From: RGIG7111 sp036839975
Lineage (GTDB): Bacteria > Bacillota > Clostridia > Peptostreptococcales > Anaerovoracaceae
Direction: 5' to 3'
Length of the DNA stretch: 64,000 nt
Assembly: GCA_036839975.1 (NCBI GenBank)
Contig: DAISVU010000002.1
Coordinates: 62,001 to 126,000 of the forward strand
Shown here: piece after piece, positions 28,757 through 38,491 of the stretch
How the letters are laid out: each line of letters begins with the position of its first letter
Numbering within the stretch: position 1 is the stretch's first letter
Program-made: the position numbers and the translations under genes
Notes under the pieces: model-generated
What the model was told of the DNA's origin: nothing
Database searches by the model: none
The model's input: only the letters and a program-made list of their open reading frames with translations

Positions 28757-28762
28757 TATAGT
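28757..28762 (+). promoter_or_regulatory. -10 element of the RNase P RNA gene
   Basis: TATAGT six bases before the predicted 5' end of rnpB. No clear -35. Confidence 0.4.
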
Positions 28763-28767
28763 GGTAT

Positions 28768-29125
28768 TCGGGCAAGCCAGACAGTCGCGTGCGGCGCGGG
28801 TCGGCCTGTGCCGTACGAGGAAAGTCCGGGCTCCGCAGGGCATGGATGACAGATAACGTCTGCCGTAGGTAACTACAGGGAAAGTGCAACAGAAACACAC
28901 CGTCGAAACGGGTAATGCCGTGGCAAGGGTGAAATGGCGAGGTAAGAGCTCACCGGCGGCGTGGAGACATGCCGGCCGTGTAAACCCCATCCGGAGCAAG
29001 ACCAAGCAGGGCATTTGTGGCAGCGGCCCGCTGCCGCCCGGAGGTAGGTCGCTTGAGCATATCGGTGACGGTATGCCTAGATAGATGATTGTCTAATACA
29101 GAACCCGGCTTACAGACTTGCCCGA
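28768..29125 (+). ncRNA. rnpB: RNase P RNA (bacterial class A-like)
   Basis: Catalytic RNA that trims tRNA 5' ends. The ends pair in helix P1: TCGGGCAAG at 28768-28776 with CTTGCCCGA at 29117-29125. Universal core sequences are present: GAGGAAAGTCCGGGCTCC near 28818, GGTAACTACAGGGAAAGTG near 28867, and ACAGAACCCGGCTTAC near 29099. Length about 358. The P1 3' strand is followed by TATTTTTATT, which probably ends transcription. Confidence 0.95.
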
Positions 29126-29158
29126 TATTTTTATTATAGGAAATGATGAAAGGTGAAC

Positions 29159-30553
29159 ATGGAAGAAAGTCGAGCGGTAAAGAAAAGCCGAGAAGCAAGA
29201 AGTGAAAACAAAATGGGCACGATGCCGATAGGCAGGCTGATTATGACAATGTCGGGGCCGGCCATATTTACTATGTTTATACAGGCTTTTTACAATATAG
29301 TTGACAGTATTTTTATTGCACATTTAAGTGAAAGAGCTCTCGAAGCTCTTACTATAGCTTTCCCTGTGCAGCTGCTGATGATTGCTGTGGGGGTCGGCAC
29401 GGGAGTAGGCATCAATTCATTGATTGCAAGATCGCTGGGCGCCGGAGATTTTAAGCTTGCAGATCAGGCGGCAAGTACGGGTGTAAAGCTTGCGTTCTTC
29501 GGCGGCGCGGCATTTGCTTTGTTCGGCGTATTCTTTTCCGGCATGTTTGTGCGGAGCTTTTCATCAGACGATTATGTAATAAACAGCGGCTCGACATACC
29601 TTATGATAGTGTGCATATTCAGTATATTTGTAATGATTACCACTACCAATGAAAAAATCATACAGGCGACGGGCAACATGACGCTTCCCATGATATCAGG
29701 TGTAGTCGGGGCGGTCGTCAATATTTTGCTTGATCCCGTACTCATTTTCGGGCTCCTCGGAGCGCCTAAACTGGGGATGGCGGGAGCTGCGCTTGCAACC
29801 GGCACGGCACAGGTGATAAGCATGACGCTGTGCACTTTTTTCCTTTTTAAAAAAATCGATCAGGTAAAGCCGGATGTAAAGCAGCCTTTCAGCAAAAAAG
29901 TTTTGAAGGGCATATACGGCGTAGGCGCTCCGGCTATAATGATGCAGGCGATAGCTTCTGTGATGCTTTTCGGTATGAATGCGATACTTGCCGGGATCTC
30001 CGGAACAGCTGTGGCTGTAATGGGCGCCTACGGGAGGCTTCAGTCGTTTATATTCATGCCCGTATTGGGCATAAATCAGGGGGCGATGCCTGTAATGGGC
30101 TACAATTACGGCGCGAGAAACAGGGGAAGGCTTATGAGCGCATATAAAACATCTTTTTTTATTGCGTTTTGCATAATGTTTGCGGGGTTTATACTGTTTC
30201 AGACTTGTTCCGGCGTGCTGCTCAACATATTTGATCCTTCACCTGATATGATCAGACTTGGAATCCCTGCGCTGAGAAGAATCAGCATCTGCTTTATCCC
30301 CGCATCATTCGGAATTATCACCTCCGGTATGTTTCAGGCAACGGGACACGGCATAATGAGTCTTATGGCATCACTGCTGAGACAGCTTTTAGGAATACTT
30401 CCGACAGCATATCTTCTGGCGAGATTCGGGAATGAAACGAGCGTGTGGTGGGCGTTCGCGCTGTCTGAGATCATAGGTGTCGTATATTCTGTATTGATGG
30501 TCAGGTTTCTTTACAACAACAAGATCAAACATCTGGAAGAAGTATCACTTTGA
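29159..30553 (+). CDS. MATE family multidrug/metabolite exporter
   Basis: Membrane transporter of the MATE family, normally driven by Na+ or H+ and exporting cationic organic compounds. 464 residues from the ATG at 29159 with AAAGGTG upstream (a GTG at 29153 overlaps that site). About 12 hydrophobic segments in two MatE repeats; PIGRLIMTMSGPAIFTMF begins the first and VGAPAIMMQAIASVML the second, with INQGAMPVMGYNYGA near 300. Substrate unknown. Confidence 0.92.
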   Translation: MEESRAVKKSREARSENKMGTMPIGRLIMTMSGPAIFTMFIQAFYNIVDSIFIAHLSERALEALTIAFPVQLLMIAVGVGTGVGINSLIARSLGAGDFKLADQAASTGVKLAFFGGAAFALFGVFFSGMFVRSFSSDDYVINSGSTYLMIVCIFSIFVMITTTNEKIIQATGNMTLPMISGVVGAVVNILLDPVLIFGLLGAPKLGMAGAALATGTAQVISMTLCTFFLFKKIDQVKPDVKQPFSKKVLKGIYGVGAPAIMMQAIASVMLFGMNAILAGISGTAVAVMGAYGRLQSFIFMPVLGINQGAMPVMGYNYGARNRGRLMSAYKTSFFIAFCIMFAGFILFQTCSGVLLNIFDPSPDMIRLGIPALRRISICFIPASFGIITSGMFQATGHGIMSLMASLLRQLLGILPTAYLLARFGNETSVWWAFALSEIIGVVYSVLMVRFLYNNKIKHLEEVSL

Positions 30554-30716
30554 GTATCATAAAGCATATTTAATAATCGGACAAAACGTGCAAATCTCGG
30601 ATTAAACGAAGATGGCTTTGTGATATAATAATTAAATATTGGTGTTTGCATCTGATTATAAAGGGTAAATATACCAAATATATTATAATGCGAACATATG
30701 AATTAAAGAGGTAGAC

Positions 30717-33700
30717 ATGAATTTAGGAATAGATGTGGGATCGACTACGGTCAAACTCGTTCTGATGTATGGAGATAAAATAATATATTCGCGGTATGAA
30801 AGGCATATGTCGAATGTATTTGATACAGTGGCCTCTATGCTTAATGACCTTTACGACAAACAGGGAGATCTCGAAGTAAAGGCCGTAATCACCGGCTCGG
30901 GAGGACTGTCGCTTTCCAAAATGATGTCTGTCGATTTCGAGCAGGAAGTGGTTACATGCAGCAAGGCGGTAGAGACTCTGATACCGGAGACGGATGTTGC
31001 CATAGAGCTCGGCGGTGAAGATGCCAAGATAACTTTTTACGGGCAGACGATAGAGCAAAGAATGAACGGCACATGCGCCGGCGGCACAGGTGCGTTTATT
31101 GATCAGATGGCAGTGCTGTTGAATACCGATGCTGAAGGGCTTAATGAGGCTGCAAAGCGCCACACGCTGATCTATCCGATTGCCGCAAGATGCGGAGTAT
31201 TTGCCAAGACTGACATACAGCCGCTCATAAATGAAGGAGCTGATATTGAAGACCTGGCGGCTTCAATATTTCAGGCTGTGGTAAATCAGACGATAAGCGG
31301 ACTTGCGTGCGGGCACCCGATAAAGGGGAACGTTGCATTTCTCGGCGGACCGCTTTCTTTTTTATCTGAACTCAGAAAAAGATTTGTCGAGACGCTCAAC
31401 CTTACTGAAGAGCAGGTGATATTTCCTAAAGATTCGAAGTTTTTCGTTGCTATAGGTGCTGCGATGATAGCGGAAAAATGTAATACGACGACAGTCAGGA
31501 CTTTGGCGGATACTATAACCGGACTCGATGTATCATCCTTATCGGAGACCAGGCATCTTGAGCCTCTCTTTAAAAACTATGATGAATTTGAAGCTTTTAC
31601 GTTACGGCATGACAGGAACAAGCTCAGGACCAAAGACATCAGAAGGGCGCACGGCAAAGTATATCTCGGCATAGATGCGGGATCTACGACAACGAAGGCG
31701 GTGCTTATAGATGAGGACAAGAATTTGCTGTACTCGTTTTACAAAAACAATGAAGGAAAGCCGCTTGAGGCGACAGCGGAGATGATGCGAGACCTTTACG
31801 GCAGGCTTCCCGATAATGCGTACATAGCAAATGCTGTGGCAACGGGCTACGGCGAAGGGTTAATAAAAGCGGCATTTAAAGTTGATCTGGGCGAGATCGA
31901 AACCATGGCGCACTATAAAACTGCCAAGGAGTTCCTTCCGAGCGTTGATTTCATACTCGATATAGGCGGGCAGGATATGAAATGCATGCGCATAAAAGAC
32001 GGCGCCATATATAACATAATGCTCAACGAAGCCTGTTCATCAGGCTGCGGCTCTTTTATAGAAACTTATGCAAAGTCTGTCAATATGGATGTAAAGGCCT
32101 TTGCCAAGGAAGCGATTTTTGCAAAAGACCCCGTTGATCTGGGCACGAGATGTACGGTATTTATGAATTCCAAGGTCAAACAGGCTCAGAAGGAAGGCGC
32201 TACAATAGGTGATATATCGGCAGGCCTTTCTTATTCAGTTATCAAGAATGCACTTTATAAAGTGATCAAACTCAGAAATCCGGAAGAAGCGGGTGAAAAA
32301 ATCGTTGTACAGGGAGGCACTTTTTTAAATAATGCAGTCTTGAGAAGCATTGAAAAAATACTCGGAAAAGATGTTATAAGGCCGGATATCGCAGGTATTA
32401 TGGGAGCGTACGGAGCAGCGGTTATAGCAAAAGACAATTATGTGGTGGGCACCGAATCATCGATACTTAAATTAAATGAAATCAACAATTTCAAGGTAGA
32501 ACACACACACACAAGGTGCGGCGCATGTGAGAACAACTGCATGCTGACAATCAACAGCTTTAACGACGGCTCGAAGTTCATTACCGGAAACAGATGTGAA
32601 AAGGGAGCCGGCAAAGATAAAAACGAAAACAAGCTTCAGAATCTTTATCAGTATAAATTCAACAGACTGTTTGATTATGAACCGCTTTCAGAAGTCATGT
32701 CGACACGGGGCGTTGTCGGAATACCGCGCGTACTCAACATGTACGAGAATTATCCGTTTTGGTTTACATTCTTTACAAATCTTGGCTTCAGCGTAAAGCT
32801 GTCGCCGCCGTCGGACAAGAGCATTTACGAAAGCGGCATGGACACCATATCATCAGACACAGCCTGTTATCCCGCAAAGCTTGTTCACGGGCATATCAAG
32901 TGGCTGGTGGAACACGGCGTAAAGTGGATATTTTATCCAAGCATAAACTATGAAAGGATAGAGGATAAAACGGCTCCGAATAATTACAACTGCCCGATCG
33001 TGGCCACTTATCCTGAAGTCATAGCCGGTAACATGGACGATATATTTGAAGAATATGATGTGACTTTTACGCATCCGTTCCTGCCGTATGATGACGATGC
33101 AAAACTGGCAAGAGAGCTGTACAGGACGCTTAAACGCACAGGCGTTAATGCCAAGGAAGTCTATGAGGCGGTCAGGGCGGCACGCAGGGAGGACAAGTGT
33201 TTTAAGGACGACATGAAAAAACAGGGCGAATACACTCTCAAATACCTGACGGAAAGCGGTAAAAAGGGCATAGTGCTGTCGGGCAGACCGTATCATGCGG
33301 ATCCGGAGATCAATCACGGCATCGACAAGGTCATAACCTCGTTTGGCATGGCGGTGCTGACCGAGGACTCTGTTGCTCATCTTGGAAAACTCCAAAGACC
33401 GTTGAGAGTGCTCGATCAGTGGATGTACCATTCGAGACTTTACAAAGCCGCAGCATTTGCGGGCACGAGAGATGATGTGGAGATCTGCCAGCTCAATTCA
33501 TTCGGATGCGGCCTCGATGCAGTTACTACAGATCAGGTAGAGGAAATCGCGAGAAAAAATAATAAGCTGTATACAGTTTTAAAAATAGATGAGGGCAGCA
33601 GTCTCGGCGCTGCCAGAATAAGGATCAGATCGCTTAAAGCCGCTATTGAGGAACGTGAAAAGAACGGAATCAAACCGGAGGAAAACCGAAAAGGCTATGA

Positions 33701-34955
33701 ACGCAAATTTTTTACGAAAGAAATGAGGAAGGGCTGCACGGTGCTGATACCGCAGATGGCGCCGATACACTTCCAGTTCTTTGAGACTGCCCTGGCGGAA
33801 GAAGGATTCAGGGCGGTCCTGCTTCCGCCCGTCAATAAAGGTGCCGTTGAGGAAGGCTTGAGATATATAAACAACGATGCCTGTTATCCGACGATTGTAA
33901 CGCTCGGACAGGTCATAGCATATTTAAAATCAAGCGACACGGATCCGGATAAAACGGCGATATTCATGTCTCAGACAGGCGGCGGCTGCAGAGCAAGCAA
34001 CTATGTATCGCTACTGCGAAAGGCGCTCGTGGATCTCGATATGGAACAGATACCGGTCATTTCAGTCAATATGGCGGGTCTTGAGTCTAATCCCGGATTC
34101 AAAATCACGGCAACGATGGCCAAGAGATTGATAATGAGTGTCGTTTACGGGGACGTTTTTATGAGAGTTTTATATGCGACAAGACCGTACGAGCAGGTGT
34201 CGGGAGCTGCAAACAAATTGTACGGGCAGCTGCGTGAAGCTGCCCGCGACAACATTCGCACTGGCAGCATGAGGACATTTAAAAAGAATATAAGGCTTAT
34301 CGTAGATGAGTTTGATAAGCTGCCGCTTAAAAACATAAAGAAACCGAAGGTAGGCGTGGTGGGAGAGATCCTTGTAAAATATCATCCCGCAGCCAACAAT
34401 AATATTGTGGATGTCATAGAACAGGAGGGCGGCGAAGCGGTGGTTCCGGATCTTCTGGATTTTTTTCTTTACGGGATGTACAGCAAGGAATTCAATTATA
34501 TGCATCTTTCGGGCACATATAATCAGATGCAGATCAACAAGATCGGAATCAGGCTGATTGAGTATTTTAGAAAGCCCGCGCGTAAGGCGTTGCGCGAAAG
34601 CCGGCGCTTTGAAGAACCGATGAGGATCGAAAAGATCGCAGAAAAAGCAAGTGAGATAATCTCGATAGGAAATCAGTGCGGTGAAGGCTGGCTCCTGACC
34701 GGTGAAATGGTCGATCTTATAGACAGCGGGGTGGAAAATATCGTATGCCTTCAGCCGTTTGCATGCCTTCCGAACCATGTGACGGGCAAGGGCATGATGA
34801 AACCTATGCGAAAACGGAACCCCCTTGCAAACATAGCGGCCATAGATTATGATCCGGGCGCAAGCAATGTGAATCAGTTAAACAGGATCAAGCTTATGAT
34901 GGCTACTGCACACAAGAACATGGAAAAAAATGAAAAAGACAAGCATAACAGTTAG
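30717..34955 (+). CDS. Giant 2-hydroxyacyl-CoA dehydratase activator-type protein (two ASKHA ATPase domains plus DUF2229 and dehydratase-like regions)
   Basis: 1412 residues. Two BcrA/BadF/BadG/HgdC ATPase modules: GIDVGSTTVKLVL at the N-terminus with TCAGGTGAF near 120, and GIDAGSTTTKAVL near 317 with LDIGGQDMKCMRI near 417 and ACSSGCGSF near 440. These cysteines correspond to the iron-sulfur ligands of the archerase family. A cysteine motif CGACENNC is near 601-608, followed by a DUF2229-type region and a C-terminal part resembling dehydratase subunits (NDACYPTIVTLGQVI near 1050; NQCGEGWLLTGEM near 1318). Such giant proteins are common in Clostridia, but their substrate is not known. No other fermentation gene is adjacent. 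Start has AAAGAGGTAG. Confidence 0.85.
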   Translation: MNLGIDVGSTTVKLVLMYGDKIIYSRYERHMSNVFDTVASMLNDLYDKQGDLEVKAVITGSGGLSLSKMMSVDFEQEVVTCSKAVETLIPETDVAIELGGEDAKITFYGQTIEQRMNGTCAGGTGAFIDQMAVLLNTDAEGLNEAAKRHTLIYPIAARCGVFAKTDIQPLINEGADIEDLAASIFQAVVNQTISGLACGHPIKGNVAFLGGPLSFLSELRKRFVETLNLTEEQVIFPKDSKFFVAIGAAMIAEKCNTTTVRTLADTITGLDVSSLSETRHLEPLFKNYDEFEAFTLRHDRNKLRTKDIRRAHGKVYLGIDAGSTTTKAVLIDEDKNLLYSFYKNNEGKPLEATAEMMRDLYGRLPDNAYIANAVATGYGEGLIKAAFKVDLGEIETMAHYKTAKEFLPSVDFILDIGGQDMKCMRIKDGAIYNIMLNEACSSGCGSFIETYAKSVNMDVKAFAKEAIFAKDPVDLGTRCTVFMNSKVKQAQKEGATIGDISAGLSYSVIKNALYKVIKLRNPEEAGEKIVVQGGTFLNNAVLRSIEKILGKDVIRPDIAGIMGAYGAAVIAKDNYVVGTESSILKLNEINNFKVEHTHTRCGACENNCMLTINSFNDGSKFITGNRCEKGAGKDKNENKLQNLYQYKFNRLFDYEPLSEVMSTRGVVGIPRVLNMYENYPFWFTFFTNLGFSVKLSPPSDKSIYESGMDTISSDTACYPAKLVHGHIKWLVEHGVKWIFYPSINYERIEDKTAPNNYNCPIVATYPEVIAGNMDDIFEEYDVTFTHPFLPYDDDAKLARELYRTLKRTGVNAKEVYEAVRAARREDKCFKDDMKKQGEYTLKYLTESGKKGIVLSGRPYHADPEINHGIDKVITSFGMAVLTEDSVAHLGKLQRPLRVLDQWMYHSRLYKAAAFAGTRDDVEICQLNSFGCGLDAVTTDQVEEIARKNNKLYTVLKIDEGSSLGAARIRIRSLKAAIEEREKNGIKPEENRKGYERKFFTKEMRKGCTVLIPQMAPIHFQFFETALAEEGFRAVLLPPVNKGAVEEGLRYINNDACYPTIVTLGQVIAYLKSSDTDPDKTAIFMSQTGGGCRASNYVSLLRKALVDLDMEQIPVISVNMAGLESNPGFKITATMAKRLIMSVVYGDVFMRVLYATRPYEQVSGAANKLYGQLREAARDNIRTGSMRTFKKNIRLIVDEFDKLPLKNIKKPKVGVVGEILVKYHPAANNNIVDVIEQEGGEAVVPDLLDFFLYGMYSKEFNYMHLSGTYNQMQINKIGIRLIEYFRKPARKALRESRRFEEPMRIEKIAEKASEIISIGNQCGEGWLLTGEMVDLIDSGVENIVCLQPFACLPNHVTGKGMMKPMRKRNPLANIAAIDYDPGASNVNQLNRIKLMMATAHKNMEKNEKDKHNS

Positions 34956-35222
34956 TTACCAATAGTATTCTTAATCACACGGGCACATATTACTATGCAC
35001 AAGGTAAAATACTGATTCATCTGCGTTATGAATACGAAAGCGATAAAAACTGTACTACACCGGGAAGCTATTTGCGATATAAAGAAAATTTTACAGTGAC
35101 CTTTCCAGTGACATTCATCTCACTATAAACGAGAGGCAGGTGTGCCCTGTCTTCTACATATCCCACAGTTGTTGGAATGGACAGAGATGCTATGCTGAAA
35201 AGAAAAAGGAGTGTATGACACA

Positions 35223-35549
35223 ATGAAAAAAGAACGATTCACCAACCTTTCTCAGCGTATTGAGGAAAATTATCCGGAAATGGAAAATGAAATGCTGATG
35301 GAACTGCGGCAGAAAGATGAAAAATATGTCGGAATCCACAAGCGTTTTTACGACCTACAGGAACAACATCCTTTTATTCTGAAAGTTCTGGAGGGTAAGG
35401 ACGATATTTCTCTTACCAGAGACGAACACGATATCCTGCTGGACTATCTGGCTCTGTACCGGAAGATGGATGAAAAGGAGCGCATCCATATCTACTTCCG
35501 GGGACATACAGACGCGCTGGCTTATCTGGAAAAAACAGGTGTGCTTTGA
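35223..35549 (+). CDS. Small conserved protein of conjugative elements (DUF6664-like)
   Basis: 108 residues, acidic and helical, no membrane segment. It resembles a small protein commonly carried by Firmicutes conjugative transposons; function unknown. I prefer the ATG at 35223 (MKKERFTNLSQRIEEN) to the GTG at 35211. AAAGGAG precedes a three-codon ATG-stop (35214-35225) whose TGA overlaps this ATG, which may couple initiation. The downstream Fic gene lies behind an operator-rich promoter. Confidence 0.7.
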   Translation: MKKERFTNLSQRIEENYPEMENEMLMELRQKDEKYVGIHKRFYDLQEQHPFILKVLEGKDDISLTRDEHDILLDYLALYRKMDEKERIHIYFRGHTDALAYLEKTGVL

Positions 35550-35558
35550 GTTTTGCTG

Positions 35559-35658
35559 TATCTGCATAAGGCCAAAAATATCTGCATATGGTTATAATGA
35601 TTATGTGCAGATAATCCTTGTGTATCTGCACATAATAAGCTATAATTATATGCAGATA
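35559..35658 (+). promoter_or_regulatory. Fic promoter with five copies of an 8-bp operator core
   Basis: The 8-mer TGCAGATA or its complement TATCTGCA occurs at 35559-35566, 35579-35586, 35606-35613, 35623-35630 and 35651-35658. Copies three and four lie in a perfect 12-bp inverted repeat (TATGTGCAGATA at 35602-35613; TATCTGCACATA at 35623-35634). The promoter is threaded through it: TTGTGT at 35618-35623, 17-base spacer, TATAAT at 35641-35646. The last copy abuts the ribosome site AGGAGGG. A repressor binding here would block polymerase. Confidence 0.75.
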
Positions 35659-35670
35659 GGAGGGCTTCTG

Positions 35671-36717
35671 ATGAGAAGATTTGATTATTCTTTTCTTAAT
35701 AACGGACTATTGCCTGCAAATCTCGTGAATCTCACGGCAAGCATTGCTTCCCTGAAAACCATGGCAAGTGTTCGAAAAGATGAACATATCCGTGTTTTCA
35801 CGGAATTGGAAGCTATTGCAAAAGTTCAATCCGTCAAAAGTTCTAATGCTATTGAGGGAATTGTGACTAGTGATGAGCGTATCGCAGAAATCGTTAATCA
35901 GAACAGTGCACCACTAAACCACAACGAGGTAGAGATTGCCGGATACAGGGACGCCTTAAATGAAATACACTTAGGCTATGAGCACATCAATTTTCGACAG
36001 CGTGATATTTTGCGGTTGCATGAGATGCTGCTGTCTGTCGCTGGATATGAATATGGCGGACGGTATAAGGCGGATGATAATGTAATCCTTGAAGTGGATG
36101 CATCCGGAAACCGGAGAATACGCTTTTCACCTATCCCAGCAGAGGAGACAGAGGCCGCCATGGAGCAGCTGGAGCTGGCTTATCTGGATGCCGGAAGTGA
36201 CGCAAATATAAACCAGCTTCTTCTGATCCCGTGCGTGATTTTGGATTTTCTGTGTATCCATCCTTTCCGGGACGGAAACGGGCGAATGTCCAGGCTGCTT
36301 TCTTTGTTGTTGCTGTATAAAAACGGGTATGATGTTGGGAAATATGTATCTTTTGAGGAACAGATCAATAATCACAAAGCATTTTATTACGAGGCACTGG
36401 GGCAATCTTCGGATGGCTGGCACACAAACGAGAACAGCTATTTCCCATTCATTGAAAACTTTCTGTCTACTCTGTACATGTGCTACAAGGAACTGGATAA
36501 ACGCTTCGCCGTGGTTCATGGAAAGAAAATCACTAAAAAAGCGCGCATTGAGGCGACAGTCTTAAACAGTCTAACGCCGATCTCCAAAGCAGAAATCTGT
36601 GAGATCCTCCCCGATGTCAGTCCTACAACGGTGGAGGCTGTGCTGGGGGGCATGATAAGAGCCGGTATAATTCAGCGAGTCGGTACTGGGAGAGCATCAA
36701 AATATCTTAAGGCGTGA
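35671..36717 (+). CDS. Fic-domain protein (class II, probable AMP-transferase)
   Basis: 348 residues from the ATG six bases after AGGAGGG. The Fic active site is HPFRDGNGRMSR near residue 197-208, with the catalytic His; an N-terminal SSNAIEG near 53-59 fits the class II inhibitory helix motif S/TxxxE(G/N), so activity is probably self-restrained. The last ~70 residues look like a winged helix (ISKAEICEILPDVSPTTVEAVLGGMIRAGII), a layout seen in Fic proteins that also bind DNA. The flap, active site and inhibitory motif look intact. It lies in the acquired island; no clear antitoxin gene is adjacent. Autoregulation through the upstream repeats is inferred. Confidence 0.88.
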   Translation: MRRFDYSFLNNGLLPANLVNLTASIASLKTMASVRKDEHIRVFTELEAIAKVQSVKSSNAIEGIVTSDERIAEIVNQNSAPLNHNEVEIAGYRDALNEIHLGYEHINFRQRDILRLHEMLLSVAGYEYGGRYKADDNVILEVDASGNRRIRFSPIPAEETEAAMEQLELAYLDAGSDANINQLLLIPCVILDFLCIHPFRDGNGRMSRLLSLLLLYKNGYDVGKYVSFEEQINNHKAFYYEALGQSSDGWHTNENSYFPFIENFLSTLYMCYKELDKRFAVVHGKKITKKARIEATVLNSLTPISKAEICEILPDVSPTTVEAVLGGMIRAGIIQRVGTGRASKYLKA

Positions 36718-36898
36718 GTAACAAATAGCTATATATGGATTGTTATATTACATACAGTGCGAGCCATAGATGGATAATACACGACTTAAAAACTATAACG
36801 GCATGATAAATATTAAGTGAATAAATATAATACCATGCTAATCTTGAAGAGAAATCCGCAGAGCTGTAGTATAAATATTATACAGCATAACAAATACT

Positions 36899-36936
36899 AA
36901 CCGGTTCACTTCCAAGTGAAGATTAGCCGGTTTTTA
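36899..36936 (+). terminator. Intrinsic terminator after the Fic gene
   Basis: AACCGG (36899-36904) pairs with CCGGTT (36927-36932); inside, TTCACTT pairs with AAGTGAA; a T-run follows. It lies about 180 bases beyond the Fic stop; no gene is seen between. Confidence 0.65.
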
Positions 36937-37004
36937 CATAGCCGAGTGTTTTCCCCACAAAGGAACATCCGGCTTTTTCTATTTAAGATCGGAGGTGAGA
37001 TCAA

Positions 37005-37370
37005 ATGACGAATAGATAAATCCGCCGTGGCCGCTCAGCGCATGAAGGATGCCTATGTGCGTGTGAAGGACAAGGCAGAACACGGTTATTACAGCGCGGA
37101 GAGTTCCCCGGAGGAATACGCGACAGATCGGACCTCCACGTTTTCCGACTCCGCGCTCCACGAGGCCGGGCACCAGCTGGACAAGCAGGGCCGCAAGGCC
37201 GTAAAGGAGACAAAGGAGAATATCTCTAAAGCAAAGGACTATTTCAAACAGAAGAAGGCAGAACAGCCGATCCAGAGAGCGCGGGAACAGGCCAAACGGG
37301 CAGCCGCTCTGCCGGGAAGACGACGGAACAGGCCGCAGGGCGGATTGTTCAAAGAGAAAATCTCCCCCTC
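37005..37370 (+). pseudogene. Broken N-terminal fragment of a conjugative-element protein
   Basis: After GGAGGTGAGATCAA an ATG at 37005 reads four codons and then TAA. Shifting frame at about 37014-37020 opens a reading frame of some 110 codons (AVAAQRMKDAYVRVKDKAEHG..., then a Lys/Glu/Ala-rich helical stretch) that resembles N-terminal regions of mobile-element proteins. At about 37370 the sequence runs into the lysozyme-like fragment in another frame. Indels have clearly destroyed the gene. Confidence 0.6.
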
Positions 37371-37372
37371 CG

Positions 37373-38017
37373 GACACGAACGAGGGCAAAGCCTGCTTTC
37401 CCCATGTGCCAAACGGCATCACCGATCCGCAGTATTCTGTGGAGTGCGGCGTGCAGGAGTTGAAAGCGGCGCTGGAGGCTGCCGGGGTGGAAAACCCGGT
37501 GGACATGGAACGGATCAAGCTGGCCTTGCAGGGCTATAACTACGGGAGCGGCTACATCTCCTGGGCGCTGCGAAACTATGGCGGCTATTCCGTGGCCAAC
37601 GCCTCGGAATTTTCCGATAAGATGGCTCAAAAGATGGGCTGGAGCAGTTACGGAGATAAACAATATGTGGCTCATGTGCTGCGTTATTACCCCTATGGCC
37701 GTGCCTTCAGTATGGGTGTTGCTAATCAGGCCATTGTGGAGCTGGCACTGTCGCAGGTCGGGCAGCAAGGCGGACAGCCCTACTGGTCCTGGTACGGCTT
37801 TGGCGGCCGCGTGGAGTGGTGTGCCTGCTTTGTGAGCCGGTGCGCGGAGGAGTGCGGCTACATCGAAGCGGGGATTATTTCGAAGTTTTCTCTCTGCTCC
37901 GACGGCGTGAACTGGTTCAAAACACAGGGACAGCAGCAATATCTACGGATATGGGCTCCCGGCATATTGAAAAAGGTGAAAGGAGCCAAAAGGCTCTTTT
38001 CACCATACATAGTGTAA
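37373..38017 (+). pseudogene. Truncated conjugation-associated cell-wall hydrolase (end of lysozyme-like domain plus CHAP-type peptidase)
   Basis: Conjugative elements of Firmicutes carry a two-domain hydrolase that opens the wall for the transfer machine. Here only the end of its lysozyme-like domain (NGITDPQYSVECGVQEL and LALQGYNYGSGYISWALRNYGG) and the first half of the peptidase domain survive, with the catalytic cysteine region EWCACFVSRCAEECGY. After DGVNWFKTQGQ (about 37930) the reading departs from the family and ends at 38017. The N-terminal membrane region is missing. Strong G+C-rich composition sets it apart from the core genes. Confidence 0.75.
37970..38004 (-). terminator. 13-bp hairpin with minus-strand T-run
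   Basis: GGTGAAAGGAGCC (37975-37987) pairs along its full length (one wobble) with GGCTCTTTTCACC (37992-38004). The five A residues at 37970-37974 give a T-run only on the minus strand, so it may stop minus-strand transcription. Confidence 0.4.
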
Positions 38018-38192
38018 ATCAAAAGATTCAGGTTTTTCTTTGGAGAGGTTCAAACCTTATTGATCCAGTGACCATTAGATTTTTACTGTCTATGAAGCCC
38101 GGAGACCATAAAGTTTGCGAAAGAATCTTGAAGTTTGAGAAGTGCTATGGTAGACTGTTAGCGCAGACTAACCAAGGAAAGAGAGGTGCGGC

Positions 38193-38399
38193 GTGGCTGT
38201 TACATACAATAAGTTATGGAAAATATTAGTGGATAGAAAGATGAGTAAGGCAGATCTGAGAAGGCAGCAGAAATCGCACCGAATACCATGACAAAGATGC
38301 GTCGGGATGAGCCAGCCAGTCCATTTGTCGATCCTCGAAAGGATATGTCAGGTTCTGGGCTGTAATTTTGGAGACATTATCGACTATATAGAACCGTAA
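38193..38399 (+). pseudogene. Frameshifted XRE/HTH regulator of a conjugative element
   Basis: Starts GTG (AVTYNKLWKILVDRKMSKADL), a hallmark of small HTH regulators in Tn916-like elements, and ends NFGDIIDYIEP. Two lesions separate them: a one-base loss near 38262 (AGAAGGCAG where AGAAAGGCAG is expected) and a four-base tandem duplication (CCAGCCAG) near 38312-38319. The net change is +3, so start and stop share a frame, but the stretch between hits TGA. Reading the shifted frame restores AAEIAPNTMTKMRRDEP. Not functional as it stands. Confidence 0.8.
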
Positions 38400-38491
38400 A
38401 ATGATTGATGGTGAATTCTGAACAGTGCCGGAATACCGGCATTTTTAAGGGGTATGAGTTAGCTAAATCTAACAGAGGGGAGGGTGGCATT

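Noticed and set aside
37816..38229. A 137-codon frame crossing the cell-wall hydrolase fragment and the HTH pseudogene
   Set aside because: It is a shifted frame through two identifiable remnants and has no coherent domain.
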